The notes beneath the pieces are model-generated. The model searched no databases and had not been told where the DNA came from. It was given only the letters and a program-made list of their open reading frames with translations. From Gongronella butleri (taxonomy: Eukaryota > Mucoromycota > Mucoromycetes > Mucorales > Cunninghamellaceae): a stretch of 64,000 nt of DNA. The translations under genes were made by a program, and so were the position numbers. Positions 24,473 through 34,846 of this stretch are shown here, in pieces (positions within the stretch are counted from its first letter, which is position 1; the number at the start of each line of letters is the position of its first letter). The DNA is taken from the NCBI GenBank assembly GCA_025201375.1, contig JAIWZP010000011.1, positions 496,001 through 560,000 of the forward strand. Reading direction: 5' to 3'.

Positions 24473-26255
24473 ATGACTTTGAAGCGTTCTGCCGACGACG
24501 ACAGCACAAACGCGCCCTCTGCCAAGCGTGCGGCGGTCGACGACCACCTTGCAAAGGCCAAGCCGCTGCTGCTGGCGCGGCTAGCGGAGCAAGCGCTTCC
24601 TGCGCGACTGCATGGCTTGGAGGCAGAGGTGGATCGGCTGCAGCAGCTGCTGGAGCAGACGATCGAAAAGGGCGAGAGCAATTCTTGCCTGCTGATCGGC
24701 AACCGAAGCACCGGCAAGACGGCACTCACGCGCACCGTTCTCGGCCGCCTCCAAGCCAAGCACCCAGACGGATTCGCCGTGATCCGCCTCAACGGCCTCA
24801 CAGAAAACACAGAACGCCTGGCCCTCAATGAAATCGCACGCCAGCTGCGCTTGCTAAAGGGCGACGACGCCTTTCAAGACAAGGTCTTTGTAAGTGAAAT
24901 TCAAAAAGAAAGAGGAAAAATGGGGGGGGGATTGATACAAACTGACCCAATTCCATGAAAAAAAAAAGACGTCGTTTGCCGAATCGTTCGAGTTTACATT
25001 GTCACTGCTCAAGCAGGGCGACAAGTCGACGCTGCCCATTATCTTTGTGCTCGAGGAATTCGACTTGTTTGCCCAGCATCCCAAACAATCGCTCTTGTAC
25101 ACCCTGTTTGACACCACTCAGAGCGCGCAGAATCCAATGGCCGTCATTGGCCTTTCGTGCCGCATTGTAAGGGGATAATTTCAGCAATGGTGTCCGCGTG
25201 CTCACATACACGCACTTTTTTTTTGCCAATAGGATACCTTGAATTTGCTCGAAAAGCGTGTCAAATCGCGCTTCTCACATCGACAATTCTACCTGTATCC
25301 GCCCGCCACCTTTGGCGACTTTTGTACCATTGCAAAAGACACGCTCACCCTGCCCGACGATCTGTGCGACATTCCATTCACGCAAAAGTTCAACCAATCC
25401 ATCGAGGTGGGGGCAAGATCCAAGCAGAAAACAACCCTTGGTGCTCATTTTTTCTCTTTTTTGAAACATTTAGGATCTGTTTGCGGATGAGGGCATGACC
25501 ACGCTGCTGCGACGCATCTTTGACATCACCAAGGACCTGCGGCTGTTTTTCAAACTATGCGTACGTTGCTTGGATTCACAAAAAAAAAAGTCAAAAAGAC
25601 ACGCTTACGCTCCTTTTTTTGTATTTTCAGTTTGAACCCGTTGCTCAATTGACAGCAAAGGTGCCTTACTTGCGCGCGCAGCCCTTCATCGATGTTGGCG
25701 TGGAACACCGACGCGATTCAAAGACGGAAATGCTAAAGGGTAAGCGAGATGACCTTGAAAATGCAATTTATGACGCATGTCACTCACGCGTTTCGACATC
25801 CGCCCTCCTTTTATAGGCGTGTCGCTGCTGGAACTTGTGCTCATTGTCAGCATGAAGAAGCTCATGGAGAAGGATATCCTCACGTTCAACTTTCAAATGG
25901 TGTACGATGAATACAAGACATTTATGACACAAACACAAGTGCGCGGCCTTGGCTTTGGCATGAAGCTCCACACGCGCCAGGTGGCTCTCAAGGTAAGTGC
26001 TGAAATACAAAGGAGGAAGGGCGGAAGGGCGGAGCCATGATAGTGTCAATGAGCCTGATGTCTTTTATTTTATAGGCATTCGAAAGTTTACAGTCCTTTG
26101 AGCTTGTGTGCCCTGTCGAAAAGCTTGGCAAATGTCCCAAGGAATACCGCATGGCCAAATTGATGCTGGAGCAGGCCCAGATCACTGAAGCCGTCCTGCG
26201 CTACCGCGATTGCCCCACCCATTTGACAAAATGGGCAACAACTGGCGGCGCATAG
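24473..26255 (+). CDS. ORC4: Origin recognition complex subunit 4
   Basis: Seven exons (24473-24889, 24969-25166, 25233-25406, 25474-25560, 25631-25739, 25817-25992, 26076-26255) encode 446 residues. The AAA+ ATPase core has Walker A GNRSTGKT (residues 76-83) and Walker [12 protein letters not shown] (about 163-173), the form typical of Orc4. The following region contains [20 protein letters not shown], a lid and sensor area. The C-terminal winged-helix part ends [17 protein letters not shown]. Orc4 is part of the six-subunit complex that marks replication origins and loads the MCM helicase. The first intron ends in a run of A before AG, not in a pyrimidine tract. Phase is maintained throughout. 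Confidence 0.95.
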
Positions 26256-26932
26256 ATATACCAGCCCTTCCAACACTTCTTCCACAAGCATCATTTCATT
26301 GCATATTCTCCTCCATCTTAATTTTATTAAAAAAAAAAAGGCCAGCGTCGTCGTCAACTTTGAGAGGATGACCTGTCTGCTTTGTACATTACATTTGCCT
26401 GTTTCTCATCGGCTTGACTTTTCAAGGAATATTACTAGTGCATTATCATTTCCCCTTCACTCTGAGAAAATAATCAACAAAAGAATTGACCAGACACCCA
26501 TTGAGAAAAATCGGGAAAATCGATATTTTCGATATTTTTGCTATTTTACCCAAAATCTCGCCAAGCAATTGAGCGTGCGATGCGCGAAAATGGCTTCGCT
26601 GGAAAGCTCGCGTGCAGTGTCATAATATCGTATCACCGTGCTGCAAAAGGACGCGAAAATGCGCAGTTTTTTGCACTGGGTTTCGAGCAAATTGCAATTT
26701 AAGCATTTTTGAAGATGTTGATTGATCCACCAGCATTTTTTTGGCCATGTATGCACGCCATGCATTTGCAAAGGGGCGTCATGGCAAGGCAAAAGAAACA
26801 ACACAAGAGCAGCGCGCGAAAAAACTAAAAAAAAAAAAAAAAAAAAAAAGGCGGGGTATAAATAGCAGAGGGGCTCCAATGCCCTTTTTGTGCCTCTCTT
26901 TTTTTCGTTCACGTTCCTTTTTTTTTTATGGC
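26256..26932. other. Intergenic: ORC4 3' flank and SEC6 promoter
   Basis: No gene. It includes an A tract (about 26827-26849), a TATA box at 26857-26864 and a T-rich leader up to the SEC6 start. Confidence 0.55.
26857..26864 (+). promoter_or_regulatory. TATA box of SEC6
   Basis: TATAAATA stands in a GC-flanked context (GGGGTATAAATAGCAG) 76 nt before the SEC6 start codon, directly after a 23-nt A tract. It is the clearest core promoter element in the window. Confidence 0.6.
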
Positions 26933-26960
26933 ATGGAGGACGCGAGAGAACTTGCGATAG
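26928..26960 (+). promoter_or_regulatory. Short upstream ORF overlapping the SEC6 start
   Basis: An ATG at 26928, five bases before the accepted start, opens a 10-codon frame (+2 relative to SEC6) that ends in TAG at 26958-26960, inside the SEC6 coding sequence. If scanned first, it would reduce SEC6 translation; whether it lies in the mRNA leader is not shown. Confidence 0.4.
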
Positions 26961-29286
26961 CGAAGCTTGCCGGGATACTCAAGCACCCCGACGACCTCAA
27001 CACCAAAGTCGAGCCTTTGGTGCGCAAGCTCACCAAAGAAAAGGCGGCGATGGATGCGCAGCTAAGCTCGGGGGTGCAGTCGCAGCTGGACCATGTGCAG
27101 CAGGGCCTGGAAACGCTGGCCATCTCGACCGAGAGCAACAATCGCATCAAAGACAATATGCGCCGCATCGACAAGCTGTGCAGCGACACTCGCTACATGA
27201 TCAAAGACTTTCCACGTATCAACAAGGTAAAAAGAAAAAAAGAAATATAAAGTGATGAGCATGGGACAAAAGAAATGAATTCACGCCAACACGCTCGTTT
27301 TTTTTTTTTGTTTTTCACTGTCCCAATTGATAGGTGTCGCAAATCCACAAAAATTTTGCCGCGACTCAAGAAAAAGTCAAGTCGTTCCAAGCGCTGTACA
27401 AGCGTCTGAATCACATTGAGAGCATGTTTCGTCCACTGGAGCACGACGTGTTTGAGCCGCAGTCGGATCTGTTGTACGTGCACTACCACCTGTTTAAACT
27501 CGAAGAATTCCGCGACGAGACGATGCACCAGGCGCGCGACTCGCCGCACGACGTGCAGATCACGCTAAAGACGTATTTCCGCAAGGTGGACGTGCTGTCG
27601 GACGATTTTACAAAGCATTTGTGGCAATTGACGCGACACATGCTGGCGCTTGTCGAGGAAGGGTGCGGTCCGACCATTGTGATTCTTGTCAAGATTCTGG
27701 AATGCGAGGAACACGCGGACGACAAGGCGCTAGCGGTGCGTCAGGCGCAGGCGAGTCACCAGGATTTGCAGCGGGACAATGACAAGAAATGGCGTCTGGC
27801 CGAGGGCAATCCGCGCACGATCAAATCGTACCGTGTCCAATTCTTTGAGCAGCTGCATCAGGCCATTGTCGAGCGCTTCCACGAGCAATTGGCGCCTTAC
27901 CAGCAAGCCGACGACTGGGTCGGCATCTTGGACGCGACCGACTTTATTTTTGCCGATTTGGAGCTCGTCTACGACCAGATTGTGCCACGGTTCCCGAAAA
28001 AGTACAAAATTTTCCCTTACTATGTGCTCGAGTATCACCGGCACACGTACGAGATGCTCAATCGCATGGTTGACCAGGAATTGGACGCCGGTAGCATTTT
28101 GCGTCTGCTGCGCTTTGTGCGCGATTATTACGCGACGATGAGCACGCGACTTGGCGTGACCGAGGAGCTGCTGGAGCCCCAATTGCTGGACGGGCAGGAG
28201 CAGAGCCTCGTGGACGAGTATCTCAAGCTGGTGCGCACGAAATTGGCCGAATGGACATCGAATCTCATGTCGACCGAGTCCAAGGACTTTGTGCAGCGCG
28301 ACAAGTCGCCTGAAGAGAGCACCGATGGCCAGTATGGCATGGCCGGCGCCGTGGACATGTTCCAGATTATCAATCAGCAAATCGACGTGGCGGCCGACGC
28401 CAACCAGGGCATGTTGCTGTATTTGGTGGTGTCCGAGTGCAGCAAGGTGATGAAGGACTCGCAGACCTTTTGGAAAAAGCTGCTGGCGACGGAATTGCGC
28501 AAGCAATTGGACCAGCCCGAGGACGTGCCCATTGGCTTTGTCGAGTACACGGTTGCGCTGGCCAACGACCAGGTCAAATGCGCCGATTTTGCCGACGCCA
28601 TCTTGCAGCGGATCATCCCACTCGTTGAGAGTAGGTACAAGATGCAGGCCGACGAGAAACTGTCTGCGGCTGTCGAAGGCTACATTCACATTGCGACGAC
28701 GGCGCGCGAGGCCCTGCTGGAAGTCACCTTCAACGATATCCGGCCCGTTTTCAACGATTTGTTCACGTCGCGCTGGTACGACCAGCCGCTGGTCCCGTCG
28801 GTCATTGAGACATTCAAGGACTATTTCACACGCGAATTCATGCACCTCAACAAGCAATTGTTCCTAAAGTTGCTGGACGACATCCTGGACCGGTTCATGA
28901 TGCTGTACCTGCAATCCATGCGCAATCGTAAATCCACTTTCAAGGTGCCTGCGTGCCTTAAGAAGATCGAAAACGACGTCACCGTCTCGTACAAGTTCTT
29001 TGCAAAGTATATCCCCGAGGCCCAGCTGGGCGAGCGCTTCGACGTCCTCGAACAGGTGTATCACTTGGTCACGAGCGAGCGCCACATGGTTTACGTCGAT
29101 TATTATTCCCTGCGCCAGGCCTACCCAGACGTTCCTCTCGCCTTTGTCGAAGATGTGCTCAGCAAGCGCGACGATCTCGACCGCTCCGCTCTCAAAGAGA
29201 TCATGGAAGGCATCAAGGCAAAATCAAGAGAGTACGAACCCCAGGCTGACGCGCCACCCACCATCTTTAGCCGCATCAAGTGGTAA
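26933..29286 (+). CDS. SEC6: Exocyst complex subunit Sec6
   Basis: Two exons (26933-27226 and 27334-29286) encode 748 residues. The N-terminus (MEDARELAIAKLAGILKHPD, LNTKVEPLVRKLTKEKAAM) is characteristic of fungal Sec6 and forms the coiled-coil part. The rest is the helical-bundle Sec6 domain, with YKIFPYYVLEYHRHTYEML and FARYIPEAQLGERF-like stretches toward the end. Sec6 is a core exocyst component that tethers secretory vesicles to the plasma membrane at growth sites and binds the t-SNARE Sec9 in yeast. The start at 26933 was chosen over the ATG at 26928, which is out of frame. Confidence 0.94.
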
Positions 29287-29707
29287 AAAATATATTGACA
29301 GCTGCTTGCTTGCCTCCCTTGCCCTCTTTTTCCACCCGATTCCCCCCCCCTTTTTTTTTCTCAATAAACGATTGATTTGCCAAAAAAGTATCACGGAGAG
29401 ACACGCTCAAGACGCGTCCAAAGCGCGTCAATGCGCGCCAAGAAGATGCCAAGAACATGTGTAGGATGTGTTCAAGGACAAAATTGCGCGTAATGCAGCG
29501 CCTGAGACGCAAAAAATTCTTTGGTTTTTTTCTCTTATTTTTTTTTTTTTTTTTTGGCACACCACAGCACCCTCTCGGTATGACTCAAAAAGTAGCCATG
29601 ATTTATTACAAAGGAAACGACATTGTTCGCATGAAAAGGAGGAGAAAATCCAAAAAACGCGCCCGATGACGCGTTGCATCCTAGTCTATGGCACCCCAAC
29701 AACGTGC
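29287..29707. other. Convergent intergenic region, SEC6 / 144-residue protein
   Basis: No gene. It carries a candidate AATAAA for SEC6 at 29363-29368 and a 20-odd base T tract around 29537-29554. Confidence 0.5.
29363..29368 (+). promoter_or_regulatory. Candidate poly(A) signal AATAAA of SEC6
   Basis: It lies 77 nt downstream of the SEC6 stop codon, after a C and T run. Confidence 0.4.
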
Positions 29708-30414
29708 CTATTGAGGCGTCAGCGCGTGGACTTGGCCAAGTTGAACAAGCTGGGTGACAAGGCCCTTGAACGCTTGCTTTTGCTGATCGGTCGCCTTTTT
29801 GGTCGAGACACCACGTGAGCAGCCCTCAGGCCCACCTATTACAAAAAAAAAAAATGGCGCGGGATCAGTCAATGCCTGCGACAAGCTCCGAGCCATCGGC
29901 GTACCATTTTGCCATTGGAAGTCGTCTGTGAAAAACGCAATGGACGTGTCAAGCCCATAAATGTCCTCGCTGCCAATCGGCTCCTCAATGGGCAGCGATT
30001 GGAGTCCTTCCTTAATGGAAGTCAAAAGTGCCTGCACGGTGTCGCTAAAAAAAAAATAAGCGGGGCAAGTGGCGTGAGTTTTGACAACGTTTTGCTTGGC
30101 AAACGCGAGATGAGGCAAAAAACCACTTACGCTTGCAACGAGCCTGCCTGCGACGTGTATTCCTTCTTGGACTCGGGCTTGAGGTTGGCGTGCACGATAG
30201 ACGCACCCGTGTCGTCGCCTTGAATTTGCACCATTTGCCTATCGTGAGAAAAAAAAAAAAAAAAAAAAGGCACGACGTGAATACGTCACGAATGAAAAAA
30301 ACGAAACGAGAGTGACCAGGCTTGCTGCGCCGCCTCGTCGAGCAGGCACTCTTACTTTAAAGTGGGACCCACAAAGCCGCCCGTAATACCCTCGCGCAAA
30401 ACAATTTGAAACAT
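29708..30414 (-). CDS. Unrecognised 144-residue protein
   Basis: Four exons on the minus strand (30414-30356, 30238-30131, 30044-29905, 29835-29708) join in phase. The product begins MFQIVLREGITGGFVGPTLK and contains LPIEEPIGSEDIYGLDTSIA and TDDFQWQNGGPEGC. It has no transmembrane segment, signal peptide or motif I can name. Regular splice sites and ordinary composition suggest a real, probably cytosolic, conserved fungal protein. The start lies 204 bp beyond the NUC1 stop on the same strand, and the 3' end converges with SEC6. I assign no function. Confidence 0.72.
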
Positions 30415-30617
30415 GAAAAAAAACGAAAAAAAAGAGATAAGAATGAAGAAAAAGGGGTAAAAAAGCTAAACGAGAAATAAAATCAAAAAAAGGGGACGAG
30501 CGGAGTCTAGGTCACATGGTGGTCTCGGGTTGCACGCTGCTGCGCACGCGTCAAAGGTGTCAATTTCTTTGTTTTATTTTATTTTACAAAAAATGCAGTA
30601 ATGAGCAGGAGAAAAGT

Positions 30618-31776
30618 CTATGAAGGAAGGGCGGCGGCGTCCTTTTTGGCCTTGTGGAACTTGGAGAGGACAATTTCACACTTGGTCTGCTTGCACAGGT
30701 CAGGGACGCTGGCCTTGCTGGGGCCCATGCGGTCAAAGAAGGTCAAGCCCGTGCCGCGCTCGACGGCATCCAGTGGCACCTTGAAGGCCTCCAGGGGCGT
30801 GCTATCAGCAATGCGCTGGTTCGGCAGCACAAACGCACCGACGCTGTATTTGCCCTTGGATTCCGTCATGATCACCTTGTAGAAATGCGTCGGCACCGCC
30901 ACATTGGGAGGATTGCCAATCACCTGGTACTTTACATAAAACTTGCCATCTGCCTCCTGGTGCGGCAGGTACAAGGGACCAGAGAACACATACACATTGT
31001 CGAACTTGCTCGTCAACGAGCGACAAAAGTTCTCGACGTGCGCCCAGTCTAAAAACATAAAAAAGGCCGTAAGCTGCTAGATTCGCATTTTGTCTTGATT
31101 TTTCTTGTGATTTTTTTTTCAGTCCTGGTCTGCGTACAATCACGATTGAATCCTTCGCCAACTTGGGGCGCAATGTTGGTGAGGTAAAAGGTCTCGTCCA
31201 TGCTCAATTGGCTGTTTTTAACGTCGGCAGCAGGCACCATGTGGCCGCGATCAAAGCCGCTTTGATAGTAATCCGACAGGCGCGCGCGGAACTGCACGGG
31301 GATCTGGTCGTCTTCCTTGAATTTGGAGTTTTGGCGATCCACACCGTCGGCGCGCTTCAGTGTATCCTTGGTCAGGTGTTCAGCCACCCAATTGGGATTG
31401 CGGTCGCGTCGATTGTACGAGGTCACGTACGCATTGCGGTACACAATGTCGCTGACAGGGCCTAGCATTACAAAAAAAAGGGGGGGAGAAGAAAAAGGCA
31501 TGAGTCCACAGAGTCGCCTTTTCTCTGTTTTTTCTTCTCATTGCCGAGCGGCTTACCAGGGAAGCCAAAAGGCAAAATGTGGCGCGCATTCTCGCGAGGA
31601 TCGGCAACAGCAGGCTTGCCCTGAGGGCCAGGGGCGGGCATCGAGGGAGGGGGAGGGGAGGGACGCACGGCCGCAGCCATAGGACGAGGCTGGTTCATCT
31701 TGTGGTAGGCGGCCATGGAGACGGCACCCAAGGCAGCGCCACCAAGGAGTAGAGTCAGACGTTCGGGGGTGGCCAT
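30618..31776 (-). CDS. NUC1: Mitochondrial DNA/RNA non-specific endonuclease (EndoG type)
   Basis: Three exons on the minus strand (31776-31557, 31461-31138, 31048-30618) encode 324 residues. The N-terminus (TLLLGGAALGAVSMAAYHKM) is a probable mitochondrial inner-membrane anchor, followed by a Pro-rich linker. The catalytic domain starts GPVSDIVYRNAYVTSYNRRD and has the signature DRGHMVPAAD (residues 144-153; His 147 is the general base), then NIAPQVGEGFNRDYWAHVE with the metal-binding Asn. Nuc1/EndoG is an Mg-dependent nuclease of the mitochondrial intermembrane space involved in mtDNA metabolism and cell death. The second splice junction rebuilds the conserved NRDYW. Confidence 0.95.
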
Positions 31777-32799
31777 CGCTGCAGACAATCAATCAAAGGA
31801 AAAGACAAAGATCAAAGAAAGAAAAAAAAAAGGAAAAATGTCAGAATGGCCCTCTTTTCAAGACCAGCAGTCCTCCCCACTCCCCGCACAATGTCAAACG
31901 CCGCTCCTACTGATTTTTTTTTTTTCAAGGGACCGCTATGATCATGCATATGACGTACTTTTTTGAGAAATGTTAATTTACGCGCAAATATCAAAAACAT
32001 CATTCAACAGGACACGTTTCGGATATTGCTGCTCAAATTTCATGAAGACGACGTTAATTATGATATATAGTTGTGCTGCGTGGCCCATATCTATTAGAAG
32101 ATCGATGGGCCAGCATCCGAGAAAATACACAAAAAAAAACGAATTTTTCTACCCGTTTGGTGTTTCGCGCCCAAATATATGATACAGAGTGTTTGATCTG
32201 GTCTTTTTTTTGCTCAATGCGCTGAAACTGACGAGCACCGCCCATTCAATGCCTCCTGCAGGCTGCAGCAGAGCGTGCGCTGAACGAACAAAGTTAGCAT
32301 TTTCTAAACAAAATTGCTTATCAAAACTTTTCGGCTAGCTACGCCTCTAAAAATGATTTCAAAACTTCTACGCTTGATTCTCAAGACGCAGCTCGGACAA
32401 GCACACAAGCTTTGTGCACTGTGAGTTTGGAACAAATCCAGTGAACAAATCACCAGGAACTTCGAAAATACAGTACGTAATACAGTAGAAGCATAGAACT
32501 GTACTACTGTACTACTGTATCATAATTCATAATATCCGTTTGGAAAAAATCAGACAGACGCGTCCGAGAAAATGCGCAATACATACAGTATTACGATTCT
32601 CATTCGTTTTGTTGTTGGAATTTACACGCAAATAAAGTAGTTACAGTAGTCTACTGTATCCATTTTTAAGCTCAATGAATTGAACTTGAGACGCGCGTAG
32701 TCATTTCCATGTCTGTAACATCGCGCCGCACTGCACAAAAATAGGCACATTCGCTTTTGGAAACCTAAAAACCGTGTTTTCCGGACTTTACCGGCTTGT
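31777..32799. other. Intergenic, AT-rich with short TACTGTA repeats
   Basis: No gene. Between about 32470 and 32670 the heptamer TACTGTA and its complement TACAGTA recur (for example ACTGTACTACTGTACTACTGTA near 32499), giving a stretch able to form hairpins. The rest is unassigned. Confidence 0.5.
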
Positions 32800-33105
32800 T
32801 ATGCCTCCAGAAATTTTTTACAGCCTTCTTGGTTCTTGCCCACCAATGAAAAATGCATCACGACCTAAACTACTGTATGGCCCAGACGCCCAGTGCTCAA
32901 AACGAACCCGCTCGATTTTTTTCGCTCGGGGTCGAAAATGCCAAAAACTTCCTATTTGTACTATTTTGCATTCATCTGTCCATCTACATGGTTGACCCCG
33001 TTCAAAAACAGCTGCTGTATGTATCGAAATCAGTTCAAAATAATTTGCAACAAAAAAGCTTGAAACCCCAAAGCGCTACGACCACTTTTGAAAAATTCAG
33101 GGGTC
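32800..33105 (+). repeat. Dispersed repeat R3, main copy
   Basis: Shares ordered blocks with 39895-40068: TCGAAAATGCCA.AAA, TTGTACTATTTTGC.TTCA, TTTGCAACAAAAAAGCTT and CAAAGCGCTACGACCAC.TTT with AAATTCAGGGG. A weaker relative is at about 470-585. Confidence 0.7.
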
Positions 33106-33926
33106 ACTCAGGGGTCACACATTTCAAACCCAGAAAATGCCAAATCTGGAAAATTTCGAACTCCGAGTGATCAATGCATCCCAAACAGGTAACTTCGACA
33201 ATTTGTTATCGGCAGACAAATTGGCAGATCGCCCCAACTTCAGAAAAAAACTCAAAGAGTATCATAATGCATGAACGGCGATCGACTGAGAAAAGTGCCT
33301 ACTTTCGGCAAGATTTTTTTTGCAAAATTTAAGGTTTGACACTTCCAAATTAAGGTGGTGAATTGCATGGAATTTTTATTTTTTTAGTTTTTTTTTTATA
33401 TACCGGTAGTTTGATTTTGCATTTTATTGTGCGCCGAGTGGGCTGCAGGCTGGTGAAATGACTGATGCAAAAAGTTAAAACCCAAGCTAGCGCGCCGCAA
33501 GTTATCCTATTAGGTATTTTGCCCCCTGTTTGTTAGTAAAACTGCAATAACAATTGGGAGTCGACTAGTCCGTTGTCAAGCAAATCGCGATCAAAGATTT
33601 TGATGAAAAAATGAATTTTCTCTACGAGTTTTAGCCGTCCATTGATACAACTAGTCTCATTCGATAGGGATGCAAGAGGTGCTTTCGACATATTAAAAGC
33701 ACCGTGTATCGTCCAATCCATTTCCGAGAAAATCGATGTTGTTGAACATTTTTGAAATGTTTGAACGGCTTTCACAAGCGTACAAAGGTCACGCATCGGG
33801 CAAACAAACATTCTGGAAAAGACGTTCTGGCATGTCTCTTTCGAATCGTGCCAATTTCATCGCGATCCACGAAATATTTCGGGAGCCACTGATGAATTTG
33901 TCAAAATATCGATATTTTGGAGCCTA
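33106..33926. other. Unassigned AT-rich sequence
   Basis: No gene recognised. A 92-codon minus-strand frame at 33533-33811 has no recognisable content. The dinucleotide TA at 33925-33926 flanks the element that follows. Confidence 0.45.
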
Positions 33927-34473
33927 TGTTGAATTTTCCGGGATCAAATACCCCCGACCCCAGCTACACCCAGGTTTTGGCCAATCACGATGAAGCTGCA
34001 AATGGCGTTTTGCGGTTTTATATGTTTTCATGGTCGTAGAAACTCATGGCGGTGTTTAAATTACATGTCCATTTGCTGGGATTTGAGTACTTAGAGATTT
34101 GGCTCAAATGCTGCGGTTTGATCTAATGGAAGTACCTCAAAACCTGCTTAAATCGCCATTTCGTCACACGGGTTCGATGTAAAATTTAATTTAGAATCGA
34201 ATAAAGTTCTCACACGATGTCCGTTAACTTAGTAAAATTTCGAGATAATCGCAATTTACGACATTTTGGCCGATTTTGATTTTGGGCGGTAAATGTGCGA
34301 TTTTTTCACGTTTTTATTAAGAGAGCATGGCTCGAAAGTATCACCATTCGATTCCAAATCAAATTTTACATTCAGGGGCTTCGCGTTGTAGCCTCTAAGT
34401 GCACTTCCTAGGCGTCTAGCAAGAGATTAAAACGTCTTTACCAGCCAAGTATTTGATCCCGGAAAATTCAACA
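33927..34473. mobile_element. TA-flanked 547-bp terminal-inverted-repeat element (MITE-like)
   Basis: The ends are perfect 25-bp inverted repeats: TGTTGAATTTTCCGGGATCA at 33927 plus AATAC, and its exact complement at 34449-34473. Each end is flanked by TA (33925-33926 and 34474-34475), the target duplication of Tc1/mariner-type elements. A second, nested inverted pair lies inside (34176-34202 against 34346-34373, with a few mismatches). No transposase is encoded, so this looks non-autonomous. The element abuts a split copy of repeat R1 on its right. Confidence 0.7.
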
Positions 34474-34475
34474 TA

Positions 34476-34592
34476 ATAGGCGTAAGATCAGCATTGTTTT
34501 GTTTCGTACGGCGGTAACAGCCGAGCGCCCCGACGCATGAGGCACATCAAACAAACCAGCGGCGAAATGCGGTAAAAGCGCTCGTGGTTTGG
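34476..34592 (+). repeat. Dispersed repeat R1, copy C, left part
   Basis: It contains ATAGGCGTAAGATCAGCA, TCGTACGGCGGTAACAGCCG, AGCGCCCCGACGC and GCGGTAAAAGCGCTCGTGGT in the same order as R1 copies A and B. It is cut off by the MULE at the target duplication 34583-34592. The right part resumes at 38099. Confidence 0.75.
34583..34592. repeat. Left target-site duplication of the MULE
   Basis: CGTGGTTTGG, matching 38099-38108 exactly. The empty-site equivalent in R1 copy B is around 39449-39460 (TTGTGGTTTGGGGA). Confidence 0.8.
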
Positions 34593-34786
34593 TTTGGCGA
34601 ATTTTGAATTTTGGGGTACGATTTTTCCTTTTTTGGTACCCTCCCCTTTTTTTAATGCCGTCGTTCCCCGCCATCTTTTTTTTTTTTCTTTTCTTTTTTT
34701 TTTTGCAAGTTCTGCATGCACAGATCTTCCTCATGGGTGGTGACAGAAGTGAGTGGTCGTCGTGTTTTACTTGGTTGCAAAGGTGC
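34593..34786 (+). repeat. Left terminal inverted repeat of the MULE
   Basis: Includes GGGGTACGATTTTTCCTTTT, GGTACCCTCCCC, ATGCCGTCGTTCCCCGCCAT, a T tract, GCATGCACAGATCTTCCTCA, and GTCGTCGTGTTTTACTTGGT up to GCAAAGGTGC. It matches the reverse complement of 37912-38098 with a few substitutions and T-tract length differences. The outermost ends differ by a few bases. Confidence 0.9.
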
Positions 34787-34846
34787 GCAAGCCTTATTAC
34801 AATGTTGGTGTGATCATATCTCATGTTTATTTTATTGGACAAATAG

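Noticed and set aside
27730..28857. Minus-strand open frame of 375 codons opposite SEC6
   Set aside because: Antisense shadow of a conserved, codon-biased exon; low-information composition.
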